From Saprospiraceae bacterium (GTDB lineage Bacteria > Bacteroidota > Bacteroidia > Chitinophagales > Saprospiraceae): DNA of 50,431 nucleotides. A model generated the notes under the pieces. The model saw nothing but the letters and a program-made list of their open reading frames with translations. It did not search any database and was not told where the DNA came from. The stretch lies in assembly GCA_026993525.1 (NCBI GenBank), contig JALWSS010000146.1, positions 1 to 50,431 of the forward strand, in the 5' to 3' direction. Positions 26,468 through 34,577 of this stretch are shown here, piece by piece (position 1 is the stretch's first letter; every line of letters starts with the position of its first letter). The position numbers and the translations under genes are program-made.

Positions 26468-26551
26468 AAGGCCTCATTCCCGGCCTTGGATTTCCCATCT
26501 GCATTAGAGTTCTCCCCCCTCAGGGTTGAACCATTCGTTTTTTGGTTCAAC
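26468..26551 (+). promoter_or_regulatory. Two hairpins in the leader of the beta-helix gene
   Basis: AAGGCC/GGCCTT (26468-26487) and GTTGAACC/GGTTCAAC (26525-26551, with a T-rich loop) lie in the predicted leader. The second ends 24 bases before the ATG. Their function is unknown; the rest of the 295-base spacer shows only the promoter candidate and AT-rich sequence. Confidence 0.4.
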
Positions 26552-26575
26552 TCAACCGACTAAAAGTTTTTTACA

Positions 26576-27550
26576 ATGAAACCGACACTGGCATTAGTTG
26601 TCGCTTTCCTGGTTTCACTATGCACCGTTCAGGCACAAATCATTTTTGTTAAGCCAGGCGGACAGGGAGACGGAACCTCATGGGAAAATGCGACCGGAAA
26701 TTTGCAAAAGGCACTTCAGCGTGCCACCGAGGGCACCCAGGTATGGGTAGCTGCCGGCACTTACCTGCCAACCGAAGGCACGGATCGCTCAGCATCCTTT
26801 GAACTGCCTTCAGGTGTTGCTGTTTATGGCGGTTTCAGTGGCACCGAAACCGCGCTCGATCAGCGCAACATCAAATCAAATCCCACCATCCTTTCCGGCG
26901 AGATAGGCCAGCCTGGCCCTGCTGATAATTCTTACAATGTGGTTTTTCTCTCAAACGTCAATGAGAACACCATCCTGGATGGTTTTGTGATTACCAACGG
27001 CAACGCCAACGCCGAAGAAACCGAAGGTTCAAGGAACAGAAGCGGTGGAGGAATGTACATCGCCGGCGGCAATGCCAAACCCCAAATCCTGAATTGCACA
27101 TTCACCAGGAATCTTGCACGTGACGGGGCAGCGGTTTATCTCAATGGCAGAACAGGGGAGTGCAGCCCTAAATTCCTCAGCTGTGTTTTCAAAGAAAACG
27201 AAGCAGGCCTGGACGGAGGAGCCGTTTACAATGATGGCCGTCAAAACGGCTTGAGCAATCCCGTTTTTATCGCCTGTGAATTTTACAGGAACGTCGGAAC
27301 TTACGGGGGAGCCATTTGCAACGCCTCCGATACCGGCATTTGTAACCTGACTCTTGAAGGTTGCACCTTCGTTGAGAATGTAGCTTTCCTGAGAGGAGGC
27401 GCATTGTTCAGCCTCAATGGCGACGAAAAGTGCTATCTCGAATTGGCAGATTGTAATTTCAACGGGAACTATCCCGATGACCAAAATATGGTGTTTGTCT
27501 CCGGATCGGCAAGAGCTGAAGCTTATGCTGTTGAAAAGAGCACACCTTGA
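26576..27550 (+). CDS. Secreted right-handed parallel beta-helix protein
   Basis: A 324-residue exported protein. The signal peptide MKPTLALVVAFLVSLCTVQA precedes QIIFVKPGGQGDGTSWENA, the typical entry motif of polymorphic-outer-membrane-like and choice-of-anchor beta-helix proteins (TSWENATGNLQKAL). From residue 85 on there are regularly spaced beta-helix coils (VAVYGGFSGTE, NTILDGFVITNG, GGGMYIAGG, PQILNCTFTRN, GGAVYNDG, GGAICNAS, LEGCTFVEN, GGALFSLNG). Related Bacteroidota proteins usually end with a T9SS sorting domain, but this one stops after a short polar tail, so it may remain periplasmic. It is a single-gene unit with its own promoter candidate and strong terminator. Confidence 0.87.
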   Translation: MKPTLALVVAFLVSLCTVQAQIIFVKPGGQGDGTSWENATGNLQKALQRATEGTQVWVAAGTYLPTEGTDRSASFELPSGVAVYGGFSGTETALDQRNIKSNPTILSGEIGQPGPADNSYNVVFLSNVNENTILDGFVITNGNANAEETEGSRNRSGGGMYIAGGNAKPQILNCTFTRNLARDGAAVYLNGRTGECSPKFLSCVFKENEAGLDGGAVYNDGRQNGLSNPVFIACEFYRNVGTYGGAICNASDTGICNLTLEGCTFVENVAFLRGGALFSLNGDEKCYLELADCNFNGNYPDDQNMVFVSGSARAEAYAVEKSTP

Positions 27551-27620
27551 TGAGCGTTTTTTCTCACTAATTATTTTAGCGACTCACTAGCAAGCTGTAA
27601 TTCCACGAAACAAAAATTGC

Positions 27621-27655
27621 AAGGGTTGTCTGATCTCAGGCAACCCTTAGTTTTT
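27621..27655 (+). terminator. Intrinsic terminator after the beta-helix gene
   Basis: AAGGGTTGTCTGA (27621-27633) pairs with TCAGGCAACCCTT (27636-27648) with one G-U wobble, followed by AGTTTTT. The long stem and T-run make it convincing. It lies 71 bases after the stop. Confidence 0.85.
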
Positions 27656-27715
27656 ATGCACACATTTGTACACAGGCTGATAACTTAGCTCCCAAAGAAT
27701 GCGAATACATACCAA

Positions 27716-29629
27716 ATGATCGAGGATCCCAGAAAGGTTTTGAAAGACATTTGGGGGTTTGATTCCTTCAGACCGCTCCAGGAAGATATTATCCGGGAGG
27801 TACTCGCGGGGCATGATGTATTGGCATTGATGCCTACCGGCGGCGGGAAATCCGTTTGTTTTCAGGTTCCGGCCATTTGTATGCCGGGGGTTTGCATAGT
27901 GGTTTCACCGTTGATTGCCTTGATGAAAGACCAGGTTCAAAACCTGAAAAAAAGGGGCGTCAATGCGCTGGCCATTTTTTCCGGCATGAATCCAAAAGAG
28001 ATAGATGTTGCCTTTGACAATTGTATCCATGGCAATGTAAAACTGCTTTACGTTTCACCTGAAAGGTTGAAGACCGAAATGGCGCAGAGCAGGATCGCTC
28101 AAATGAATGTCAATCTCATCGCCGTTGACGAAGCGCATTGTATTTCCCAATGGGGTTATGATTTTCGGCCGGCCTACCTTGAAATCGCCTCCCTTCGGGA
28201 AATGAAACCTGAAGTTCCGGTTTTGGCACTCACCGCCACGGCAACCCCTGAAGTGGTGGAGGATATCCAGAACCGCCTGAATTTCAAGGCACCCAATGTT
28301 CTTCAAAAGAGTTTCACCAGATCCAATCTTGCCTATGTCGTGCTGGAAGAAGACGACAAGTTGTCAAAACTCGAAAACATTCTTCGCAAAGTCGGCGGTA
28401 GTGCTGTCGTTTACGCCCGCACCCGCCGGTTGACCGTGGAAGTTGCCAAATACCTCAAGGTAAAGGGCATAGTTGCCGACCACTACCATGCGGGCCTGTC
28501 TGCCGAAGTCCGGTCGCAAAAGCAAGACGCCTGGTTAAAAGGTGCAACCAGGGTCATAGTGGCCACCAATGCCTTCGGAATGGGCATTGACAAGCCGGAC
28601 GTCAGATCAGTGGTGCACCTTCATTTGCCTGACAGCCTCGAAGCTTATTTTCAGGAGGCAGGGCGAGCAGGCAGAGACGGCAGAAAGTCCTATGCCGTTT
28701 TGCTTTTCAACAATGAGGACAAAATTGCCCTTCGCAGAAACCTGGAGTTGAACTTCCCGCCTTTCAAGGAAATTCAAAAGGTTTACTCGGCTCTTGGGAG
28801 CTATTTTCAGTTGGCTGTTGGCAGCGGGGAAGGGGTGTCGTTTGATTTTGAGATTGGCGATTTCTGTAAAAATTTTCAGCTCAACCCGCTTTCCGTCCAT
28901 TCCTGTCTGAAGGTACTGGAGCAGGAGGGGTGGATTTATTTGTCAGATGCTTTTTACATGCCTTCCACGTTCAGGGTGCTGGTGAACCGTGAACAATTGT
29001 ATGATTTCCAATTGAGAAATCCTGCTGTTGATCCATTCATCAAAACACTTTTGAGAACCAGCAGCGGGGCTTTTGGCCAGTTTGCAAGGCTGAATGAAAA
29101 GCACATTGCCACTTACCTGAAAACCACCACCGGCAAGGTTCAAAAAGTATTGATGCACCTTCACAAACTGAAGCTGATCGAATACCGGCCTGTGAAGGAA
29201 AAGCCACAGCTTACTTTTTTGCAGCCCAGGGTCTCGGGGGAAAACCTGCGGATCGATCGCGAAAAATACTCGTTCCGGAAAGATCGCTATGAGTTCAGAA
29301 TCAAAGCGGCAATCAGTTATGTTGAGAAGAAAATTTGCCGAAGTGCTGGGTTGCTGAGGTATTTCGGAGAGAAGTCTGGCCCCTGCGGTGTTTGCGATGT
29401 TTGCCTGGAGAATGCAAAGCGCGGTTATTCGGCTGAGGATTACCGGCGTTACTCCGCAAAAATACTGGGACTTCTGGCCAAAGAACCTTTGACAGAAAAA
29501 GAACTGGTGGAGTCCTTTGCTTCCAACAGAAAGGAGAATGTCCTCCGGACGCTCGAGTACCTGCTGGACGAATGCAAGGTGTCGAAGCAAGAAGGTAAAA
29601 TAATTGCCAGCTCTGAAAAGCAGGTTTGA
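27716..29629 (+). CDS. recQ: ATP-dependent DNA helicase RecQ
   Basis: A 637-residue superfamily 2 helicase that unwinds DNA 3'-to-5' in recombinational repair. Motif I (Walker A) is MPTGGGKSVCFQ near residue 40, motif II is DEAHCISQWGYDFRP, motif III LTATATPEV, motif V VATNAFGMGIDKPDVR, and motif VI QEAGRAGRDG. The zinc-binding part is present: one cysteine in KKICRSAG, then CGVCDVC. The C-terminal ~60 residues form a helical segment (KILGLLAKEPLTEKELVESF) instead of a clear HRDC domain, a shorter tail as in many Bacteroidota RecQ proteins. Only 11 bases separate it from the glycosyltransferase gene downstream, so the two are probably cotranscribed. Confidence 0.95.
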   Translation: MIEDPRKVLKDIWGFDSFRPLQEDIIREVLAGHDVLALMPTGGGKSVCFQVPAICMPGVCIVVSPLIALMKDQVQNLKKRGVNALAIFSGMNPKEIDVAFDNCIHGNVKLLYVSPERLKTEMAQSRIAQMNVNLIAVDEAHCISQWGYDFRPAYLEIASLREMKPEVPVLALTATATPEVVEDIQNRLNFKAPNVLQKSFTRSNLAYVVLEEDDKLSKLENILRKVGGSAVVYARTRRLTVEVAKYLKVKGIVADHYHAGLSAEVRSQKQDAWLKGATRVIVATNAFGMGIDKPDVRSVVHLHLPDSLEAYFQEAGRAGRDGRKSYAVLLFNNEDKIALRRNLELNFPPFKEIQKVYSALGSYFQLAVGSGEGVSFDFEIGDFCKNFQLNPLSVHSCLKVLEQEGWIYLSDAFYMPSTFRVLVNREQLYDFQLRNPAVDPFIKTLLRTSSGAFGQFARLNEKHIATYLKTTTGKVQKVLMHLHKLKLIEYRPVKEKPQLTFLQPRVSGENLRIDREKYSFRKDRYEFRIKAAISYVEKKICRSAGLLRYFGEKSGPCGVCDVCLENAKRGYSAEDYRRYSAKILGLLAKEPLTEKELVESFASNRKENVLRTLEYLLDECKVSKQEGKIIASSEKQV

Positions 29630-29640
29630 AAAATCCCTGA

Positions 29641-30765
29641 ATGGACAAGAGAATTGTTTTTGCCACAACGAACGACCTGAGCCATGATCAGCGGATGATC
29701 AGGATTTGCACCTCATTGGCGGCACATGGGTTTGAGGTCACCCTGGTCGGCAGGCAATTGCCGGAATCCAGACCGCTTGAAAAACGCAATTATGGTCAAA
29801 CCAGGTTGAAGCCATTTTTCCGAAGGGGCAAGTTGTTTTACATCGAATACAATATCAGGCTGTTCTTTTTTTTGCTTCGCCAAAATTGGGATGCCGTTTG
29901 CGGCATTGACCTGGACACCCTTGCGCCCTGCTTTCTGATGGCAGAAATCAAGGGGAAGCCCTGCGTTTACGATGCGCATGAATACTTCTCAGAAGTCCCG
30001 GAAGTTCAGCATCGCCCCTTGACGAAGGCAGTATGGGAAGGACTGGCCCGACTGCTTGTGCCCCGGATCCGCTACGCTTGTACGGTAGGCCCCATGCTCG
30101 CCAGGGCCCTTACAGAAAGGTACGGGACTGATTTCAGGGTCATCCGGAATGTCCCATACTCACAGCCGTTTCATTTGGGGAAGACCGGTCCCTCACCCGG
30201 CCCTTTTGTTGTTCTTTACCAGGGCGTTCTGAATGAAGGCAGAGGCCTGGAAGTGGCCATCGGGGCTGTGGCCGGGATGGACGATGTACAACTTGTGCTT
30301 TGCGGTGAAGGCGATCTTTCTGCACGATTAAGGGCATTGGCCGAAAGGCTGAAGGTGGGTGAGAAAGTTGTCTTTAAGGGAAAACTGCCTCCGGAGCAAT
30401 TGCGAAGCGAAACACCAAAAGCCCATGTTGGTCTTAACTTGCTGGGAAACAACGGTTTGAATTACTACTTTTCCCTGGCGAACAAAGCTTTCGATTACAT
30501 CCAGGCCGGTGTCCCGGCCATTTGTATGGACTTTCCGGAATACAGTGCACTCAACGAAAAGTACAAGGTCTTCCACCTGTTGGACAGCCTGTCCGTGGAG
30601 CAATTGTCAACTGCATTGACAAAACTGAAATCGGACCGGGAATACCTGAATGAGCTTCGGATGAATTGCCTGAAAGCAGCAAAAGACCTGACCTGGGAAA
30701 GGGAAGAAAAAAAATTGCTGGCCTTGTGGAAGGAGGTGTTTAACGGTTCTGAAGTGAGTCAATGA
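29641..30765 (+). CDS. Glycosyltransferase family 4-type protein
   Basis: A 374-residue cytoplasmic or membrane-associated GT-B enzyme. The N-terminal half has an acceptor-domain start (RIVFATTNDLSHDQRMIRI) and a segment DAHEYFSEVPEV, common in Bacteroidota GT4-like enzymes. The C-terminal half carries the nucleotide-sugar-binding region: VVLYQGVLNEGRGLEVAIGA, VQLVLCGEGD, VVFKGKLPPEQL and the segment KAFDYIQAGVPAICMDFPEY in place of the classic EGxPxxxxE motif. The donor sugar and acceptor are unknown; cell-envelope polysaccharide synthesis is a guess. It follows recQ by 11 bases and its last 26 bases overlap the 3' end of the convergent lipoprotein gene. Confidence 0.88.
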   Translation: MDKRIVFATTNDLSHDQRMIRICTSLAAHGFEVTLVGRQLPESRPLEKRNYGQTRLKPFFRRGKLFYIEYNIRLFFFLLRQNWDAVCGIDLDTLAPCFLMAEIKGKPCVYDAHEYFSEVPEVQHRPLTKAVWEGLARLLVPRIRYACTVGPMLARALTERYGTDFRVIRNVPYSQPFHLGKTGPSPGPFVVLYQGVLNEGRGLEVAIGAVAGMDDVQLVLCGEGDLSARLRALAERLKVGEKVVFKGKLPPEQLRSETPKAHVGLNLLGNNGLNYYFSLANKAFDYIQAGVPAICMDFPEYSALNEKYKVFHLLDSLSVEQLSTALTKLKSDREYLNELRMNCLKAAKDLTWEREEKKLLALWKEVFNGSEVSQ

Positions 30766-31165
30766 TTAACACAGAAGTACTGTCTGGCATTTGTTTTTTA
30801 AGTGCAAGTTGGAATTTGTATCCCTGAATCTCTGTTCTCATCCACAAAAGGGAGTCTGAAAGAGAATCAATTTCAAAGGTCATAAAATCCGTTTCATCTT
30901 TCAGCTGAATGGTATTGCCATCGGACTGAAAACGAAAGGTCTTTTCCTGCCCGCCCGGGGTGAGATTGGTGGTGACCTGATTCTTGTTGAAACGGTAAAA
31001 GGTGCCGGTGAGTGTTTCGGTGGGCCGGTTGTTTCTGGTGGCAGAGGTCAGTTCCCATTTGCCTTCCAGTTTACCCAAATCCAGTTGCGGCTTCGATTCA
31101 ACGGGTTGGTCATTGGAACAACTGAACAATAGGATTGACAAGGTAAGGATCAATGCGTATTTCAT
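30740..31165 (-). CDS. Lipocalin-like lipoprotein
   Basis: A 141-residue lipoprotein. The ATG at 31165 begins MKYALILTLSILLFSCSND, a lipoprotein signal with lipobox LFSC; a longer in-frame GTG start at 31267 has no signal character. The mature domain, LEGKWELTSATRNNRPTETL through WMRTEIQGYKFQLALKK, has the spacing of the small Bacteroidota lipocalin-like domain (LxGKWxL start). The ligand is unknown. The 3' end overlaps the end of the convergent glycosyltransferase gene by 26 bases. A TATTTTTG element on the minus strand lies about 80 bases upstream. Confidence 0.82.
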   Translation of the reverse strand: MKYALILTLSILLFSCSNDQPVESKPQLDLGKLEGKWELTSATRNNRPTETLTGTFYRFNKNQVTTNLTPGGQEKTFRFQSDGNTIQLKDETDFMTFEIDSLSDSLLWMRTEIQGYKFQLALKKQMPDSTSVLIIDSLQNR

Positions 31166-31245
31166 AGTATGTCCGGCTTTAGTCAACTGAAATTTAGCAG
31201 CAAGGAGGATATGAATTGTCCGGAAAATTCTCATGGGATTGGAAG

Positions 31246-31253
31246 CAAAAATA
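31246..31253 (-). promoter_or_regulatory. Candidate -7 element for the lipocalin-like gene (TATTTTTG)
   Basis: Exact TAnnTTTG on the minus strand, about 80 bases before the start at 31165. The divergent partner at 31326-31333 suggests a shared promoter region. Confidence 0.45.
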
Positions 31254-31325
31254 GCAGAATTCCGCACTATTGCCCGAATTGGAAACTCATCTTGAAAAGC
31301 AGCTTCACCTGGAAGGTGCTTTTTC

Positions 31326-31333
31326 TACTTTTG
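31326..31333 (+). promoter_or_regulatory. Candidate -7 element for miaE (TACTTTTG)
   Basis: Exact TAnnTTTG match 26 bases before the ATG at 31360. It supports the shorter miaE start, because the longer open frame beginning at 31270 would start upstream of the promoter. A -33 TTTG is not clear. Confidence 0.45.
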
Positions 31334-31359
31334 CTCTCCTTCGAAAAAACACGGATAAC

Positions 31360-31944
31360 ATGAAGTTGAACCTCGATGTAACGGTGCCCTCCAAAAAAGA
31401 ATGGGTGGATGCTGTGATGGAAGATTTTGATTCCTTCCTGCAAGACCACGCTGATTGTGAAAGAAAGGCCAGCGCCATGGCCATGAGTTTCGTTGCCAAG
31501 TATCCAAACAGGTTGGAGATCATCCCGGAATTGATTGACATCGGAATTGAAGAACTGGAGCATTTCAAACAAGTCTATGATTTGATGGAATCTCGTGGCA
31601 TCCAGTTGGCGCACCACATCACCCAGGACCCCTATGTGAGTGCATTGCTCAAAAGATGCCACGACGGAAGAGAAGAGCGCTTTCTCGATCGCCTGCTGAT
31701 TGCCTCGGTGGTTGAAACCCGGGGTGCCGAACGCTTCAGGCTGGTGAGCGAAGCGCAGAAAGATCAGGAGATGCACCGTTTTTACAAGATTCTGTGGGCC
31801 TCGGAGGCAAAGCACGGCCATGTGTTTGTAAAGATGGCCCTCAACTATTTTGACGAAGGAAAAGTATATGACCGCCTCCGATGGTGGGTTGACATAGAGG
31901 GTGAGGTCATTGATGCACTGCCCATTCGTGCAGCACTTCATTAA
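31360..31944 (+). CDS. miaE: tRNA-(ms[2]io[6]A)-hydroxylase MiaE
   Basis: A 194-residue diiron monooxygenase that hydroxylates the isopentenyl group of ms2i6A at position 37 of tRNAs. The diiron carboxylate/histidine ligands sit in helices ERKASAMAM, IEELEHFKQVYDLM, ASVVETRGAERF and ASEAKHGHVF, matching the MiaE family (E...EExxH...E...ExxH). The ATG at 31360 gives MKLNLDVTVPSKKEW; the open frame could extend to 31270 but the promoter candidate at 31326 argues against that. Eight bases separate it from the arginase-family gene, implying an operon. Confidence 0.93.
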   Translation: MKLNLDVTVPSKKEWVDAVMEDFDSFLQDHADCERKASAMAMSFVAKYPNRLEIIPELIDIGIEELEHFKQVYDLMESRGIQLAHHITQDPYVSALLKRCHDGREERFLDRLLIASVVETRGAERFRLVSEAQKDQEMHRFYKILWASEAKHGHVFVKMALNYFDEGKVYDRLRWWVDIEGEVIDALPIRAALH

Positions 31945-31952
31945 ACTGCAGG

Positions 31953-33017
31953 ATGAACCGAAAAGAAAAAATAGCAGCTTTTGACCCTTCGGGTGTGGGT
32001 TTGAAGAACGGCCATTTCATTGGGTTGCCCTTTGACGAAAAAGACGCTCAGATAGTTTTGTTACCCGTTGGGTGGGATGTGACGGTAAGTTATATGGCAG
32101 GCACTGCTACTGCACCCCAGAATATCCTGGATGCTTCTTCGCAAATTGACTTGTACGACCCCGACCTCAAGGATGCCTGGAAAGCAGGCATCTACATGCG
32201 CCACATGGATTTGTTCATCACCAACCGGAATGAAGAGCTTCGGCCCCTGGCCGACAGGTACATTGACTACCTCGAAGATGGTGGCAAACCCGAAAACAGC
32301 CTGGAAATGGCGGCAAGACTGGAAGAGCTCAACAATGCCTGCCACATGCTCAAGGTCTGGGTGTACGAACAAACCAAAAGCTTGCTGAAAGCAGGCAAAT
32401 GCGTAGGGGTGGTAGGTGGAGACCACAGCACACCACTGGGTTACCTCGAAGCCCTGGGTGAACAACACCCCGGCGGCTTTGGAATCCTGCAAATAGATGC
32501 CCATCAGGATTTGCGCAAAGCCTACGAAGGCTTTGAGTACTCGCATGCCTCCATATTCTACAATGCGTTGAAGTTGCCGGCCGTCAGAAAATTGGTGCAG
32601 GTAGGCATCAGGGATACCTGTGAGGAGGAGGTGAACTTCAGCCGCAGGAATTCAGATCGCCTGGATGTCTGGACCGGTGCCGCACTGAACGCCCGTAAAT
32701 ACAACGGAGACACCTTTCAGAAAACCTGTGATGAAATCGTGTCCGGCCTGCCGGAAAGGGTCTATGTAAGTTTTGATATTGACGGATTGTTGCCGTATTT
32801 GTGTCCCAACACCGGAACGCCCGTACCCGGGGGGCTTGAGTTTGATGAAGCCTTGCACCTCATCCGTACCGTGGTGGCTTCCGGCAGGGAGATCATTGGT
32901 TTTGACCTGTGTGAGGTTGCCGGGGTGGGGCATGAGTGGGATGGAAACGTAGGCGCACGGATTCTCTACAAGCTGTGCAACTTCATGGCAAAATCCAGGG
33001 GCTTGTCAACTGAGTGA
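31953..33017 (+). CDS. Arginase/agmatinase/formimidoylglutamase family protein
   Basis: A 354-residue ureohydrolase. All binuclear manganese motifs are visible: GGDHS, DAHQDLR (DAHxD), SHAS, SFDIDGLLP (SxDxD) with PVPGG behind it, and a final acidic DLCEVAG. The usual DP after SxDxDxx is LP here. These enzymes split guanidino compounds such as arginine, agmatine or formimidoylglutamate to release urea or formamide; the substrate of this one cannot be assigned. It sits eight bases behind miaE and 15 bases before the PAP2 gene start, so the miaE-to-ZIP-transporter set is likely one operon. Confidence 0.9.
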   Translation: MNRKEKIAAFDPSGVGLKNGHFIGLPFDEKDAQIVLLPVGWDVTVSYMAGTATAPQNILDASSQIDLYDPDLKDAWKAGIYMRHMDLFITNRNEELRPLADRYIDYLEDGGKPENSLEMAARLEELNNACHMLKVWVYEQTKSLLKAGKCVGVVGGDHSTPLGYLEALGEQHPGGFGILQIDAHQDLRKAYEGFEYSHASIFYNALKLPAVRKLVQVGIRDTCEEEVNFSRRNSDRLDVWTGAALNARKYNGDTFQKTCDEIVSGLPERVYVSFDIDGLLPYLCPNTGTPVPGGLEFDEALHLIRTVVASGREIIGFDLCEVAGVGHEWDGNVGARILYKLCNFMAKSRGLSTE

Positions 33018-33032
33018 TAATTGAAATTCTGT

Positions 33033-33605
33033 ATGACGGAATTGATCCATTTTGACGAACATCTTTTCCACCTGGTCAACCAGGGGATGCACAACCCCTT
33101 TTTCGATTTCATGATGCCCTGGCTCAGGAACAAGCTGTTCTGGATTCCATTGTATTTGTTTCTGGCGTCTTTTCTGATTGTGAACTTCCGCAAGACCGGT
33201 ATCATCATCGTTCTTTTGGCAGGTTTAACAGTAGGACTATCCGATTTTACCAATAGTCAGTTTCTGAAAAAAGGGTTCAAGCGGGTGCGCCCCTGTCATG
33301 TCTATCAGGCGCCTGAAGAAATCAATGTGTTGGTGCCTTGCGGGGGTGGGCACAGTTTTCCTTCTTCGCATGCTGCCAACCATTTTGCATTGGCCACTGT
33401 TCTGACGCTCTTGCTTGGCCCTGTTTTCAGGTGGATTGGATGGCCTCTGTTTCTCTGGGCTTTTGTTGTCGCTTTTGCGCAGGTGTATGTGGGGGTTCAT
33501 TATCCACTGGATGTTTTTGCCGGCGCCCTTTACGGTGTGTTGTTGGGGGTGTTCATCGGTAAGTCCGGAAGAAGGAGGATGATGAATGACCACCAATTCG
33601 CTTAA
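33033..33605 (+). CDS. PAP2-family membrane phosphatase
   Basis: A 190-residue integral membrane protein of the type-2 phosphatidic-acid phosphatase family, candidates being undecaprenyl-pyrophosphate or lipid phosphatases of the cell envelope. I use the ATG at 33033 (MTELIHFDEHLF); an in-frame TTG at 33021 adds four residues. Motif 1 is K-x6-RP (KKGFKRVRP), motif 2 is PSSH (SFPSSHAANHFA), motif 3 is VYVGVHYPLDVFAG. The S-R preceding motif 3 in the family consensus is A-Q here. Several hydrophobic segments (LYLFLASFLIV, IIIVLLAGLTVGL, FLWAFVVAFA) are membrane-spanning. The gene overlaps the possible upstream start of the ZIP gene. Confidence 0.9.
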   Translation: MTELIHFDEHLFHLVNQGMHNPFFDFMMPWLRNKLFWIPLYLFLASFLIVNFRKTGIIIVLLAGLTVGLSDFTNSQFLKKGFKRVRPCHVYQAPEEINVLVPCGGGHSFPSSHAANHFALATVLTLLLGPVFRWIGWPLFLWAFVVAFAQVYVGVHYPLDVFAGALYGVLLGVFIGKSGRRRMMNDHQFA

Positions 33606-33624
33606 TTCACATAATCCTTTGAAA

Positions 33625-34365
33625 ATGAGTGCCTGGGAGTACATTTTATTATTCGGATCGGTTGTGCTGGGGGGTGGTATAGCACTCGTTTTCCCCATCA
33701 AAACACGGCAAACGCTCCAACTCGTTCTGTCATTCAGCGGCGCTTACATTTTGGGCATCATCGTTTTGCATCTCATGCCTTCCGTATTCAGTGGCAGCAA
33801 TCCTCAAACAGCCGGCTTATGGGTTCTTGGAGGCTTCTTTGCCCAGATCATTCTGGAACAGCTATCTGCCGGGCTCGAACACGGGCACATACATGCGCCG
33901 CACAAAATCACGATTGGATTCGTCGTATCCGTTTTGCTTGGCTTGAGTGTTCATGCTTTTATCGAAGGAATGCCACTGAGTTATTACAAAAGCTACCTGG
34001 AGTCACATGCCCATGCACATCACTCAGGCCATGTCCATTACCTCATTGGAATCATACTCCATCACATACCTGCTGCATTCGCTTTGGTCAATCTCTTGTT
34101 GCTCTCCAGCCTGGACAAAAGGTGGGTGTGGTGTTGCCTGTTGATATTTTCTGCGATGTCACCATCAGGGGCCTTTCTTGCGGGAAGTATCAGCATTTCG
34201 TCGCAATTTCAGACAGGCATACTGGCTTTTGCAATGGGGTCTTTGCTGCACATTGCAACAGTCATACTGTTTGAAATGGATGGCTCCAGTCACATGCACC
34301 TCTCCGTGAAGAGGCTCGTGGCCATCCTGTTGGGGATAGGTGCTTCACTGCTGACATTGCTGTAG
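33625..34365 (+). CDS. ZIP-family metal transporter
   Basis: A 246-residue inner-membrane transporter of the ZIP family (zinc or iron import). The metal-site motifs are HAFIEGMPL in one helix and ILHHIPAAFAL in the next, corresponding to the conserved helix 4 and 5 residues, with a histidine-rich loop HAHAHHSGHVH between them. About seven to eight hydrophobic helices are visible. I prefer the ATG at 33625 because the first helix follows at once; an in-frame ATG at 33586 would overlap the PAP2 gene by 20 bases and add a polar tail of 13 residues. It is probably the last gene of the miaE operon. Confidence 0.88.
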   Translation: MSAWEYILLFGSVVLGGGIALVFPIKTRQTLQLVLSFSGAYILGIIVLHLMPSVFSGSNPQTAGLWVLGGFFAQIILEQLSAGLEHGHIHAPHKITIGFVVSVLLGLSVHAFIEGMPLSYYKSYLESHAHAHHSGHVHYLIGIILHHIPAAFALVNLLLLSSLDKRWVWCCLLIFSAMSPSGAFLAGSISISSQFQTGILAFAMGSLLHIATVILFEMDGSSHMHLSVKRLVAILLGIGASLLTLL

Positions 34366-34518
34366 TTGAAAGTGGCCGCTTGTAATTTTTTTACTCCAAA
34401 TCCACTGATGCGATGGAACTCAGCGATAATTCGCTATACTTGCCACTTCAAAGCAGTATTCCCCTGAAAATCGAGTGAACTGTCTTTTAGCAGCTGTGTA
34501 TAACACTGAATTGAAACT

Positions 34519-34526
34519 TAATTTTG
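34519..34526 (+). promoter_or_regulatory. Candidate -7 element for the TonB-dependent receptor gene (TAATTTTG)
   Basis: Exact TAnnTTTG match 51 bases before the ATG at 34578. No clear -33 TTTG is present. The site supports the shorter start at 34578 over an in-frame codon at 34524. Confidence 0.45.
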
Positions 34527-34577
34527 GCTAAATTGGCATTGTCCTCCACTCTTTTGCCTCTCGCAAACAATCACTCT

